A DNA stretch of 40,621 nt from Solobacterium sp. (GTDB taxonomy: Bacteria > Bacillota_I > Bacilli_A > Erysipelotrichales > Erysipelotrichaceae). This document shows positions 16,485 through 25,349 of the stretch, in pieces (position 1 is the stretch's first letter; each line of letters opens with the position of its first letter). The translations under genes and the position numbers were made by a program. The notes below the pieces were generated by a model. It was not told where the DNA came from. It searched no databases and saw only the letters and a program-made list of their open reading frames with translations. The stretch spans positions 1 through 40,621 of the forward strand of contig JAFRMA010000068.1 in the NCBI GenBank assembly GCA_017430925.1. Reading direction: 5' to 3'.

Positions 16485-17867
16485 ATGAACGTACTAAGAG
16501 AATTATTCAAACCAATCGACATGACTAAAGGCAATCCGGCGAAGAATATCGTAATGTTTGCGTTCCCGATGTTACTGGGAAACATTGCCCAGCAGTTATA
16601 CAACACAGTTGACAGTATCATTGTCGGTCGTTTTGTCGGAGATAATGCGCTGGCTGCGGTAGGCAGTGCCGGTCCGATCCTGAATCTCATGCTGGTATTG
16701 TTCATGGGGATATCCACCGGTGCCAGTATCATGGTTTCACAGTATTACGGTGCCCGGCAGCGTAAGGATTTGTCCAAGACGATCTGTACATGTATTGTGC
16801 TTACCGGTGTGGCATCTCTGTTTATTATGGTTGTGGGCTCGCTTCTGGCAAGACCGATGCTGGAACTTCTGAATACTCCGGCAGCCATCATTGACTGGTG
16901 TCACGGCTATCTTCTGATCATTTTCCTGGGGATTGCCGGGGGCGGTTACTACAACATCATGGGAGGTGTGCTGCGTGGCCTGGGAGATTCGTTTTCCGCA
17001 TTGATCTATCTGTTGATTGCGACGGTAACGAATATCATCCTGGATTATGCGTTTGTGGCATATCTCAACATGGGTGTGTATGGTGTAGCCCTGGCAACTG
17101 TAATCGCTCAGTTTCTTTCCGGTGTGCTGACCGTGCGCAAACTGACAAAGATGACCGATATTTTTGATCTGAAGAAAGAATATCTGAAACCGGAGAAGAA
17201 ATATACATCACGCTTGATTAAGCTTGGTCTTCCTTCGGGTCTTACCCAGGCGATCTTCTCCATGTCCATGATCGTTGTACAGTCTCTGACGAATTCCTTC
17301 GGTGAGATGTATATTGCGTCCAATGTCATCGTCATGCGTGTAGATGGATTCGTGATGCTGCCGGCATTCTCGTTTGGTACGGCAATGACCACGTTTGCGG
17401 GGCAGAATATTGGCGCGCAGCGTATGGACCGCGTGGATGAAGGAACCAAGAAAGGTACCCTGATTGCTTTATGTACTTCCGCGGTACTGACAATGTTGAT
17501 TCTGATCTTCGGACATCCGATCATGTCGATCTTTACGGAGACAGAGGAACTGATCTATACGGCTAACCGCTGTATGAGGATCCTTGCGGTAGGATATATT
17601 GTCATGGAACTGACACAGTGCTTATCCGGAGTCATGCGCGGGGCAGGAGATACAGTTACTCCAATGTGGATCTCCTTGTTGTCTTCCGTGCTTGTGCGTG
17701 TTCCTCTGGCGTATATCATGGTTGGTATGACAAGAACACCTGAACTGCCTCAGGGAGACTTCTTCATGATGTCCAGGTCCATGCTGATCAGCTGGATCCT
17801 CGGTGCCTTAATGACGATCTTCATGTACAGAAGGGGTAAGTGGAGAACCAAATTTGATAAGGCATAG
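16485..17867 (+). CDS. MATE-family multidrug exporter
   Basis: 460 aa with about twelve membrane segments in two repeats. The first repeat begins VMFAFPMLLGNIAQQLYNTV and contains DSIIVGRFVGDNALAAVG, both typical of the DinF/NorM-type MATE proteins; LRGLGDSF and MRGAGDTV are the equivalent loops of the two halves. These proteins expel cationic or polar drugs in exchange for sodium or protons. The gene follows malQ by 13 bases with AAAGGAA before the ATG and is probably co-transcribed, with no obvious functional link. Confidence 0.94.
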   Translation: MNVLRELFKPIDMTKGNPAKNIVMFAFPMLLGNIAQQLYNTVDSIIVGRFVGDNALAAVGSAGPILNLMLVLFMGISTGASIMVSQYYGARQRKDLSKTICTCIVLTGVASLFIMVVGSLLARPMLELLNTPAAIIDWCHGYLLIIFLGIAGGGYYNIMGGVLRGLGDSFSALIYLLIATVTNIILDYAFVAYLNMGVYGVALATVIAQFLSGVLTVRKLTKMTDIFDLKKEYLKPEKKYTSRLIKLGLPSGLTQAIFSMSMIVVQSLTNSFGEMYIASNVIVMRVDGFVMLPAFSFGTAMTTFAGQNIGAQRMDRVDEGTKKGTLIALCTSAVLTMLILIFGHPIMSIFTETEELIYTANRCMRILAVGYIVMELTQCLSGVMRGAGDTVTPMWISLLSSVLVRVPLAYIMVGMTRTPELPQGDFFMMSRSMLISWILGALMTIFMYRRGKWRTKFDKA

Positions 17868-17901
17868 AAAACTATGGTCTTTATCTGACATATGTAAGAG
17901 T

Positions 17902-17943
17902 ACCTGTCGGAATGGATATTCTGGTTCAGTCCGGCAGGTTTTA
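17902..17943 (+). terminator. Terminator after the MATE gene
   Basis: ACCTGTCGGA pairs fully with TCCGGCAGGT (one wobble) around an 18-base loop and is followed by TTTA. Confidence 0.75.
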
Positions 17944-17963
17944 GTTATACGGAGGCTGGTCGT

Positions 17964-18935
17964 ATGAGCAAACAAGGATCGGATGTGAGAGAGAAGAATC
18001 GGCGCTTTTATCATGATCGTGTGGCACCGATGATTCATGAACAATTCGCGGAATATGAGAATAGAATTGCGGTGGGGATTGCCGGTGAGGGTTCTGACTG
18101 CTTTGGCTATGATGATGAAATATCCAGGGATCATGATTTTGGGACAGGTGTCTGTCTGTGGCTTAGCGGGGAAGATATGGCGGAATTCGGCGGGGAACTG
18201 ACTGACGCATACGATTCCCTGGTGGAAGAAAAAGAACGGTCATATTTCACGGAGAGACTGAGAGAGCGCCGCGGGGTGATGACGATTCATGACTTTTATT
18301 CTGATATCCTGCAGATTGACTGTGATGTTGTACGAGGCACACTGAGTGATGCGCAGTGGCTGGGGCTGGACCACACATGTCTTGCGACAGCGGTAAACGG
18401 AGAAGTCTTCCGGGATGATCTTGGCGTATTTACCGGGTTCCGCAATTATCTTCTGGACTATTATCCGGATCGTGTATGGAAGATCCGTGTTGCAGAACAG
18501 ATGCATCTTTATTCTTCGTCTCTGCAGGTGAATTATGCCAGGTGTATGGCCAGAGGGGATACCGTGGCAGCCGAGTTGTGCAGGACTAAAGGATTGGAAG
18601 CCGCAATGGAATTGTACTTTCTGCTGAAAAGGGTGTATCCTCCTTACTACAAGTGGACTTTCCGGGCATTAAGCGAACTGGATGACACAAAAGAATTCTC
18701 TTCCCGGATTCAGGAACTCGCGGAACTGCCCTGCAGTAAAGAAGCCTGGAAAAGCACCAGGTATCATCCCAACCGGCAGAATTATAAAGACCGGATCGTG
18801 TCTCTGGCAGAGGATATCGGGCATCTTCTGTCGGAATATCTGAAAGATACCGGTTTTGTGAGGTATATCAATCCGTATCTGGAAGCAGACGTGAATAAAG
18901 TATTATCCCTGGATACAGTACAGCACAGGAAATAA
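17964..18935 (+). CDS. DUF4037 protein, nucleotidyltransferase-like
   Basis: 323 aa. The N-terminal part has AGEGSDCFGYDDEISRDHDFG, which resembles the GS...D-D catalytic loop of the polymerase-beta nucleotidyltransferase fold and is the hallmark of DUF4037. The C-terminal half is helical (VNYARCMARGDTVAAELCRTKG, KRVYPPYYKWTFRALSELDD). Substrate unknown. GGAGG lies eight bases before the ATG, directly after the terminator of the MATE gene, so it may have its own promoter. Confidence 0.85.
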   Translation: MSKQGSDVREKNRRFYHDRVAPMIHEQFAEYENRIAVGIAGEGSDCFGYDDEISRDHDFGTGVCLWLSGEDMAEFGGELTDAYDSLVEEKERSYFTERLRERRGVMTIHDFYSDILQIDCDVVRGTLSDAQWLGLDHTCLATAVNGEVFRDDLGVFTGFRNYLLDYYPDRVWKIRVAEQMHLYSSSLQVNYARCMARGDTVAAELCRTKGLEAAMELYFLLKRVYPPYYKWTFRALSELDDTKEFSSRIQELAELPCSKEAWKSTRYHPNRQNYKDRIVSLAEDIGHLLSEYLKDTGFVRYINPYLEADVNKVLSLDTVQHRK

Positions 18936-18938
18936 TAA

Positions 18939-18961
18939 AACCAGTGTATACAACACTGGTT
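18939..18961. terminator. Bidirectional terminator, convergent genes
   Basis: AACCAGTGT and ACACTGGTT pair around a 5-base loop between the DUF4037 gene and the convergent LysR gene. T-rich sequence follows on the minus strand (TTTATTATT). The stem reaches the LysR stop codon. Confidence 0.75.
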
Positions 18962-19862
18962 ATTTCTTACTGTTAATGGCATTTCTGGTAATCTCGATCA
19001 GATCTTTGGCGTACTGCGGCAGAAAGGCATCGGTACGGTAACAGGCATAGAAATGCCTCTGGTTATCATATTCCGGCAGGGGGTAGAAGATACCGTTTTC
19101 ACTTGCGTAGCCATCCACGAGAATGTCGGAACAGAACATACATGCGTCAGATGCCAGGGTTACACGGCGGGCTACTTCGAAAGAATCCGTCTCCAGGATG
19201 ACTCTGGGAGATAAACCATAGTCATGAAACATCTGGTCCTGAATGACTCTTACACTATGACCGCTTCGCAGACTGACAAAAGATTCATCGATCAGATCTT
19301 TCATGGTTAACGGCTGATTCTCTTTTTTCTTCCGGGGGAGTGAACTGTTTTTGCCGGCAAGGATACCTATGGTTTCTTTCTCGATCAGTTCGTAAGTGAG
19401 TAAAGGACTTTTGGCTTCGATTGCGGCAAGAGCGAGATCCAGCTGGTCAGAGATGATCAGTTCTTCCAATGCGGCACTGCCTACTTCGGTAAGTTCAATC
19501 GTCACGTCCGGATATCTCTGGATGAATACCGGGAAGATCTGAGGGATGATCTGCATACTTCTCTGTACACTGATACCAAGACGGAGGTGTCCCTGTTTTT
19601 GTCCCTTGATCTGGTTCAGCTCATAATTCAGATGATCATGTACGCGAAGGATGGAGCGTGCTGCCTCAAGGCATTGTTCTCCGGCATAGGTTACTTTATA
19701 GGGAATCGTATCTCTTTGAAAGATCTTAACACCGAGATCATCTTCAATCTGTTTCAGAGTCTGACTCAAAGAAGGCTGTGAAATATACAGTTTCTTTGCG
19801 GCTATGGTGATGGATCCTTCTTTGGCTATCGCCAGTAAGTATTCTGCCTGTTTTGTGTTCAT
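18960..19862 (-). CDS. LysR-family transcriptional regulator
   Basis: 300 aa. The winged HTH is at residues 1-60 (YLLAIAKEGSITIAAKKLYISQPSLSQTLKQIE), followed by a substrate-binding-like domain of two lobes. It is divergent from the CitMHS transporter and is the obvious candidate regulator of it; the effector may be a tricarboxylate. Its ATG has no ribosome binding site and lies six bases after TGTTAGAAT, an extended -10 box. Confidence 0.93.
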   Translation of the reverse strand: MNTKQAEYLLAIAKEGSITIAAKKLYISQPSLSQTLKQIEDDLGVKIFQRDTIPYKVTYAGEQCLEAARSILRVHDHLNYELNQIKGQKQGHLRLGISVQRSMQIIPQIFPVFIQRYPDVTIELTEVGSAALEELIISDQLDLALAAIEAKSPLLTYELIEKETIGILAGKNSSLPRKKKENQPLTMKDLIDESFVSLRSGHSVRVIQDQMFHDYGLSPRVILETDSFEVARRVTLASDACMFCSDILVDGYASENGIFYPLPEYDNQRHFYACYRTDAFLPQYAKDLIEITRNAINSKK

Positions 19863-19868
19863 AAATGC

Positions 19869-19877
19869 ATTCTAACA
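19869..19877 (-). promoter_or_regulatory. Extended -10 promoter of the LysR gene
   Basis: On the minus strand TGTTAGAAT matches TGnTATAAT in all but one position and ends six bases before the ATG, so transcription probably starts at or next to the start codon. Confidence 0.5.
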
Positions 19878-19943
19878 TAAGTTGTGAATTAATAGTCAGG
19901 CATCGAATATAAATAAATATCAATGTTTACATAATGAATATCT

Positions 19944-19973
19944 TTTGTGTGTTTCTGAAGTTTGTTTTATAAT
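19944..19973 (+). promoter_or_regulatory. Promoter of the CitMHS transporter
   Basis: A perfect TATAAT (19968-19973) lies 18 bases after TTTGTG (19944-19949). Transcription would start near 19980, giving a leader of about 65 bases that carries a 7-codon ORF. Confidence 0.55.
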
Positions 19974-19993
19974 CACTTTATAGAGAGGAGAAT

Positions 19994-20017
19994 ATGAGAA
20001 TAATTAATCGTTATTAA
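19994..20017 (+). CDS. Seven-codon upstream ORF in the CitMHS leader
   Basis: ATG preceded by GAGAGGAG encodes MRIINRY and a TAA, ending 30 bases before the CitMHS start codon. The ribosome binding site is as good as that of many genes in the window, so the ORF is probably translated. Its role could be attenuation or coupling, or none. Confidence 0.4.
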   Translation: MRIINRY

Positions 20018-20047
20018 ATATTTTCGTTATTCGAAAGAGGGGCTTTT

Positions 20048-21415
20048 ATGAATGGAGTTGTAGTTGGTTTATTAGGTTTCTTATGTATTATCGCAATCGT
20101 GATTACTTTGTTCAGAAGTATCACGTTGCCCAGTATTGCGTTTATTCTGTTCCCGTCGATTCTGGGCTTGATTCTTGTACTGGGAGGTTATTATACATTT
20201 GATAATCTTGCGGCACTGATCAAGGCTGGTTTCTCATCGACAGGACCGACAGCCGCATTATTCGTATTCTCTGTATTATACTTCGGTATCATGACTGATG
20301 CCGGAATGTTCGATGTCATTATCGGTAAGTTAATGACGCTGGTTGGTGACAATGTTATTGGTGTTGCGTTGATGACGGCGGTAATTGCGCTGATCGGACA
20401 TCTGGACGGCGGCGGAGCTTCCACATTCTGTATTGTTATCCCGGCAATGTTACCGGTATACAAGAAGATGCATATGCGTCCGACGACATTGCTTCGTATT
20501 GCGGTTCTTTCCATGGGTGTATTAAACCTGATGCCTTGGGCCGGTCCGACAATGCGTGCTGCGTCTGTTCTCGGTATGGAAGCAGGCAAACTGTGGAATA
20601 CATTACTTCCGATTCAGATCTTCGGTATCTTCCTGGCTCTTGCGCATGCAGCTCTTGCCGGCTGGCAGGAAAAACAGCGTGGTGCAGGTCTTGACGGTAA
20701 ACTTGCTCATGAAGAGGGCGAAGTTGAAGAAGAATCTGCACAGGCAGTACAGGATGCCGGTGAACTGGCTCGTCCGAAGCTGTTTGTATTCAACCTGGCT
20801 CTGACCATTGCGGTTATCGCTATGCTGATCTGGGATGTCTTCCCGAGTTATGTACCGTTCATGGTTGGTGTTGTTGCGGCATTGTTAGTTAACTATCCTG
20901 GCGCAAAGATGCAGAAAAAGATCATCAACCTGCATGCCGGTCCTGCTCTGACCATGTGTTCTACACTGATGGCTGCAGCAGTCCTGATGGGTATCCTGGT
21001 TAAGACAGTCAGCTCCGGTGATACAACGATTCCTTCGGTTGTTACCTGTATGTCTGACATCATCAAGATGATTCTCCCGGCTGCCCTTGGCAAACATCTG
21101 CCTCTGGTTATCGGTATTCTGTCTGTACCTCTGGCACTTGCGTTTGATACAGACTCTTACTTCTACGGAATGCTGCCGGTCATGATCGGTATCGGCGAAG
21201 GCTTCGGTGTTGGTGCTCTGCCGATTGCTGTGGCGATGGTCGTCTGCCGTAACTGTGCTACATTTATCAGCCCGATGGTTCCTGCAACATTGCTTGGTGT
21301 AGGTCTTGCGGATGTTGATATTAAAGATCATATCAAAGCGAGCTTCATGTACGTATGGGTATTCTCTATCCTGTGTATGTTATTCGCTATCGTATTAGGC
21401 ATTATGCCTCTCTAA
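20048..21415 (+). CDS. CitMHS-family citrate/cation symporter
   Basis: 455 aa with about eleven membrane segments and one large soluble loop rich in Glu (residues 210-245: EKQRGAGLDGKLAHEEGEVE). The blocks IALIGHLDGGGASTFCIVIPAM and PWAGPTMRAASVLG and a second half with AFDTDSYFYGMLPVMIGIGEG are typical of CitMHS transporters, which import citrate complexed with a divalent metal using protons. GAGGGG lies before the ATG. The divergent LysR regulator supports inducible control. Metal preference cannot be read. Confidence 0.9.
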   Translation: MNGVVVGLLGFLCIIAIVITLFRSITLPSIAFILFPSILGLILVLGGYYTFDNLAALIKAGFSSTGPTAALFVFSVLYFGIMTDAGMFDVIIGKLMTLVGDNVIGVALMTAVIALIGHLDGGGASTFCIVIPAMLPVYKKMHMRPTTLLRIAVLSMGVLNLMPWAGPTMRAASVLGMEAGKLWNTLLPIQIFGIFLALAHAALAGWQEKQRGAGLDGKLAHEEGEVEEESAQAVQDAGELARPKLFVFNLALTIAVIAMLIWDVFPSYVPFMVGVVAALLVNYPGAKMQKKIINLHAGPALTMCSTLMAAAVLMGILVKTVSSGDTTIPSVVTCMSDIIKMILPAALGKHLPLVIGILSVPLALAFDTDSYFYGMLPVMIGIGEGFGVGALPIAVAMVVCRNCATFISPMVPATLLGVGLADVDIKDHIKASFMYVWVFSILCMLFAIVLGIMPL

Positions 21416-21438
21416 ACTGCATAGATTTACAGAAAAAC

Positions 21439-21470
21439 AGGTCCATATCACTTATGATATGGACCTTTCT
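21439..21470. terminator. Bidirectional terminator, convergent genes
   Basis: AGGTCCATATCA and TGATATGGACCT form a perfect 12-bp stem with a CTTA loop, followed by TTCTTCTT. It separates the CitMHS gene from the convergent minus-strand pair. Confidence 0.9.
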
Positions 21471-21472
21471 TC

Positions 21473-22534
21473 TTATTCGGGAATAACTGTTCTTGGATTC
21501 AGTTCGTTGTTGATTTCAATCGCTCCGATCTTCCATCCGTTTGGTGTGTTGATCAGAGTCAGCTGATAACCGATATACCATGTACGGTGTACTTCACCGT
21601 TATCCGCAAAGTAGTCGAAGATGACATGTGCCACGAAGCTGTCATCACTCTGCCATGCGGCTTTCAGCACTTCTTCGTTGGAGAATTTTGATGTCTGGTG
21701 GGCGGTAAACCAGTAGTTCTGGATGCCTGTATAGCGGGGATACCAGGAAGAACTGGTCAGGGCGATTGCGGATACAGCACCGAGATTGCCGTCTTGTGCG
21801 GGATATGCCGCAAGTGTCTTTGCGTAATCAATTGCCATCTGCAGTAACTCTTTATCTTTCACCGTCTTACCGAACAGATAATTACCGCTCATGGGATCTT
21901 CCAGCAGTGTGTATTCTGCCTGATCTCCCAGGTCTAACTCCGGCACATCAATCAGGTCTTTGATCTCGTAGAGATCTACATAGGGAATATAGTTGGTTTC
22001 CCTTACTTCCCAGAAATTACTGGCAGGTATATTTTTCTCCTTGATGTTGGAGGAACTGATCTCGATTCCGTTCGCGTAGAGTTTCTTGCCTGTGGGTACT
22101 TCCACAAGATAGGACTTTGTGCCGGTGATCGGGAGAAGTACCTGGAATTCATCTTCACTGATTTCGACTACTTCCAGCGGTGCCACGTACTGATCTTCAC
22201 AATAGAGACGATAGTGATCTTCATCGTCATAGACGATATGCAGTAATTCCGGATCCAGATCTTCCAGTACGGCTGAGATTCTGGTTTTATAGGCTTCCAT
22301 ACTGTCTAGACTCTTGTATGCCGCAATGGAGTTCTCACAGATCTCATCCAAATCTCCTGAGCGGATCTGTTCCAGTGTGTTGTCCAGAGTAATCGTCTTG
22401 GCGGTTTCCAGCGGTGTTACCGGGGTATCCTGCAGTCTTGCCGCAAGGATATTCCCAAAGAGCAGGGATAGTACAGATACAGCCGCAATGATCAGGATGG
22501 CTGCGACGGGTTTTAATCCTTTTTTCTTTTTCAT
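21473..22534 (-). CDS. Membrane-anchored extracytoplasmic protein, unknown
   Basis: 353 aa. A lysine-rich start and one hydrophobic segment (PVAAILIIAAVSVLSLLFG) anchor a soluble domain with many acidic and aromatic residues. The C-terminal 110 residues (NLGAVSAIALTSSSWYPRYTG, then TWYIGYQLTLINTPNGWKIG) look like a small beta-sandwich or NTF2-like fold. I do not recognise the family. I chose ATG 22534 because AGGGGG precedes it; it begins one base after the stop of the glycosidase-like gene, so the two form an operon and probably act together outside the cell. Confidence 0.82.
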   Translation of the reverse strand: MKKKKGLKPVAAILIIAAVSVLSLLFGNILAARLQDTPVTPLETAKTITLDNTLEQIRSGDLDEICENSIAAYKSLDSMEAYKTRISAVLEDLDPELLHIVYDDEDHYRLYCEDQYVAPLEVVEISEDEFQVLLPITGTKSYLVEVPTGKKLYANGIEISSSNIKEKNIPASNFWEVRETNYIPYVDLYEIKDLIDVPELDLGDQAEYTLLEDPMSGNYLFGKTVKDKELLQMAIDYAKTLAAYPAQDGNLGAVSAIALTSSSWYPRYTGIQNYWFTAHQTSKFSNEEVLKAAWQSDDSFVAHVIFDYFADNGEVHRTWYIGYQLTLINTPNGWKIGAIEINNELNPRTVIPE

Positions 22535-22535
22535 C

Positions 22536-23540
22536 TTACTTTTTCCCCCTGACCAGAATGACCGACGGGAGATTCCGGGAATTATACATGGATACCGGAT
22601 AGTGGACATAACGTCCGTCATACATCATGACTGAGGAATTACCGCCATCCAGGTTCCCTGCCATGACTGCGTCATAATCACGGAAGATCTTGATTACATC
22701 TTCATACTGTGCTCCAAAAGACGAAGGCCCGCGTCCGTCAATCACCAGCAGTAACATCGTACCGTCTTTCTGCTGCCCGATTGCCGTACGGGGATTGACC
22801 ATGTTCAGGTTATCCGTTCCGGGTACGTAGGTAAGTTTTCCGTCGGTGATGAATGTGGGACCGAAGGTTACTGCCTCCACCACACCCATATCCAGGGCGC
22901 CTTGTCCTGTAGTAGTTGTAGTAATCAGTTTGTGATCCTTGGTAAATCCTACGATCGGCTGCGGTGCTCCGCCGCTGATCAGCTTGCCGTTCAGAATCGT
23001 GATACCTGCGGGAATACTGCCGTTGCCGACACCCCCGGCATCCTCGAAACCTCCGCCGTTGATGCCTCCGATTGCTTTATTCAGTTCTATATACGTCTCT
23101 AATTCCGGTGCGGCTCTTCCGGAACCCATATCCGGATTGATTGCCACAAATACCTGGGAAGGATCCTTGACCACCATCATATATCCTTCATAGGTATCTC
23201 CGTAGACATGCTGGATCTCTACGCCGTCACCATTCAGGTCCAGGGAAGGCTCTTCCTCCTCAACCTCGACCAGAGATACATCCGTATCCGAGAATAGTAC
23301 AGGATCGATCCGGGTCAGTTCTTCCCATTCCGCGTCAGAAATGAAGTGTTTAGCGATCTTGCATTCCAGAGAATCCGGATTCAGGTTGACAATGTTCAGT
23401 TTGTTTTCTTCACTTTCAGATCCGGTATATTTATTTTTATAGAACCGGTAGCCGGAAAAAAACAGGCAGAGACACATTGCCAGAAAACTTAGTAACAGTA
23501 CCAGTGAAACAGGTACACCTCGTTTAACTTTTTTACTCAT
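22536..23540 (-). CDS. Phosphodiester glycosidase (NAGPA-like) family protein, membrane-anchored
   Basis: 334 aa. One N-terminal membrane segment (SLVLLLSFLAMCLCLFFSGY), a variable acidic linker, then a NAGPA domain: KAIGGINGGGF, NPRTAIGQ, LLLVIDGRG and NLDGGNSSVM are the conserved blocks. Bacterial relatives act on cell wall or exopolysaccharide glycosyl phosphodiesters. The domain is complete. A promoter-like TATAAT and the GGGGTG ribosome binding site lie just upstream. It is co-transcribed with the unknown anchored protein downstream. Confidence 0.92.
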   Translation of the reverse strand: MSKKVKRGVPVSLVLLLSFLAMCLCLFFSGYRFYKNKYTGSESEENKLNIVNLNPDSLECKIAKHFISDAEWEELTRIDPVLFSDTDVSLVEVEEEEPSLDLNGDGVEIQHVYGDTYEGYMMVVKDPSQVFVAINPDMGSGRAAPELETYIELNKAIGGINGGGFEDAGGVGNGSIPAGITILNGKLISGGAPQPIVGFTKDHKLITTTTTGQGALDMGVVEAVTFGPTFITDGKLTYVPGTDNLNMVNPRTAIGQQKDGTMLLLVIDGRGPSSFGAQYEDVIKIFRDYDAVMAGNLDGGNSSVMMYDGRYVHYPVSMYNSRNLPSVILVRGKK

Positions 23541-23649
23541 ATGTCACCCCTAACTGCTATATTATACAAAAGAAAAAAAGTTTTCGATGATGAATGTGTA
23601 TGATTCGAGACTATGTACGGGATAAAACACTTAAGTTTGATTCTCCTAA

Positions 23650-23658
23650 TGGTATAAT
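23650..23658 (+). promoter_or_regulatory. Extended -10 promoter of the HTH-membrane gene
   Basis: TGGTATAAT is a perfect extended -10 (TGnTATAAT) and ends six bases before the ATG at 23665. No Shine-Dalgarno is visible, so the transcript probably starts at the start codon. Confidence 0.6.
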
Positions 23659-23664
23659 TACATT

Positions 23665-24213
23665 ATGAATCAACTTGAGATTGGCAACTTTATATACAGA
23701 AAACGAAAAGAAAAAGGGTTAACTCAGGAACAATTGGCTGAACTGTTGGATATTAATCCAAAGAGTATTTCTCGTTGGGAAACAGGAAAAAACTTACCTG
23801 ACACCGTTTTACTGAAGCCTTTGGCTCATGCTTTGGATGTTTCGGTGGAAGAGATACTAAAAGGTCAGGAGATTGAAGAGCGGGTAGATCCAATAGACCT
23901 ATCTGCAAAAACAGAAAAAAGGCATAGCAGCATTCGTGCTATGCAATGTTTGCTGGTTTTTTCGGGCTTATTATTTTTAGATGTTATGTATGGATATATG
24001 TCCGCAAATTTAAACTGGACAATTACCAGAGGCAGAATACATACAAAGGGAATAGTATTTAGTTTAATTTTCTCAAAAACCCTTATTAACGAAAAAGGTA
24101 TTATTCTAACAAAAATGTTTCATTTGTTTGTTTTCTCTTTTGCTGTTTTTCTGCTTTTGGGGATAACATATTTTATATTGAATAAATCGATAAGACGAAG
24201 AAGCCAAGACTAA
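23665..24213 (+). CDS. Xre-family HTH protein with C-terminal membrane segments
   Basis: 182 aa. The HTH is at residues 5-60 (GNFIYRKRKEKGLTQEQLAE, then INPKSISRWETG). After a short linker two hydrophobic segments follow (AMQCLLVFSGLLFLDVMYGY and HLFVFSFAVFLLLGITYFIL), so the DNA-binding part faces the cytoplasm from the membrane. This is a common design of small regulators, with unknown input. Base composition is visibly more AT-rich than in the flanking genes. Confidence 0.9.
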   Translation: MNQLEIGNFIYRKRKEKGLTQEQLAELLDINPKSISRWETGKNLPDTVLLKPLAHALDVSVEEILKGQEIEERVDPIDLSAKTEKRHSSIRAMQCLLVFSGLLFLDVMYGYMSANLNWTITRGRIHTKGIVFSLIFSKTLINEKGIILTKMFHLFVFSFAVFLLLGITYFILNKSIRRRSQD

Positions 24214-24250
24214 TTAACTAATGTATTCTCAAAGTGATACAACAATCATA

Positions 24251-25143
24251 TTATGATGAAACAAGATCGCTGTACTGTATTCCTGGATCAGAATAGGATT
24301 TGTAAATAATATAGTAAGTTGTACTGTTGTACGTGTATGTGGGTGCTATAGGATTATTATAAGTGGCGCCCTCGTTGGTCCACACTTTGTATCCCGGAGA
24401 AGAATAGTTCCATTTAAGAGGCTGAGAAATACCTGGTTTATGCGACCAATAGTTTAGATTAGAGCTGGTACCTTTCATGAAATGAAAATCATATGGCGGA
24501 GCGGACATTTTTCGTATAACGATGACTTTACAATAAGAATCAGGTAACGAAAAAGGTTTTGCCTGTTGTTTATATGCCCAGCAATTTCTTGCATTTAAAT
24601 CACTAATTACATAATCTGCAACGTCAGAAGCAGACAGTGAAGAAGAGTATGTATACCCAGCTATTCACCAGGTTGCATCCAATACGTATAACCCAGAGCA
24701 TAGGCATAGCAATTATAATTCAGATAATTGTTGTTCCATGTGTTGAGTATTGTACTATCTTGAAGTGTATAGCGAAGTGATTGTATCTTTTCGTCAGGAA
24801 TATAACCTAAAGAGGTTAACGTTTTAATAACACTATGTTGTAACTCATAGATGTTACGATCTCCGTATAAGCGATTAACCAGAATACCTTTATCATGAAT
24901 ATCCTGTATGGCCCAGGATACCATTTCTTCTTTGAAAGATGGTTCTTCATTTTGCATGGATGCAGACAGAACCAATCCGTGTGATATTAGGAATTCATAC
25001 TGTTCGGACGCTGACATTTCTAACAATGCATCAAAATCATCTGTTTTATCAGATTGATCTGATGATAATGCCATAACTGTTTGCCCTGTAGCAATTAAGA
25101 TGAGTGATAAAGAGATGAGTAAACTACAGATTTTTTTGAACAT
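24251..25143 (-). pseudogene. Secreted papain-like cysteine protein gene with a -1 frameshift
   Basis: The gene starts at 25143 (AAGGAG before the ATG) with a signal peptide (MFKKICSLLISLSLILIATG, likely cut after VMA). The frame runs through NCYAYALG, a candidate catalytic cysteine motif, and stops at 24661 just after QPGE. Reading on in another frame restores coding: AGYTYSSSLSASDVADYVI, then VIVIRKMSAPPYDFHFMKGT and WSHKPG, whose histidines fit the second catalytic residue. One extra A near 24663 gives one 297-aa protein reading PGEIAGYTY. It is either a recent mutation or a sequencing error; the site does not look slippery. AT-rich composition suggests acquisition. Confidence 0.75.
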
Positions 25144-25349
25144 ATCGTTGGTCTCCTTTTCGTAGAGCCTTGGCTTCTTCAACTACATTGTCCGAAGATA
25201 TAGTCTGTAATTGAAGGACATCTGTGTACAATATGTGTGGAATTGAAAATATGGGTAATAGTGTCAATAATTAAAAATAGATTTATAACCTATAATCTGA
25301 ACTGTTGCACGTGATAATTGGTTTTTTACGATAAATCTAAAGTGAATAA

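Noticed and set aside
15758..16732. 324-aa minus-strand ORF across malQ and the MATE gene
   Set aside because: Antisense to two well-supported genes with no domain signal.
24655..24670. Programmed -1 frameshift in the secreted protein gene
   Set aside because: No heptameric slippery sequence and no obvious downstream stem; a mutation or sequencing error is simpler.
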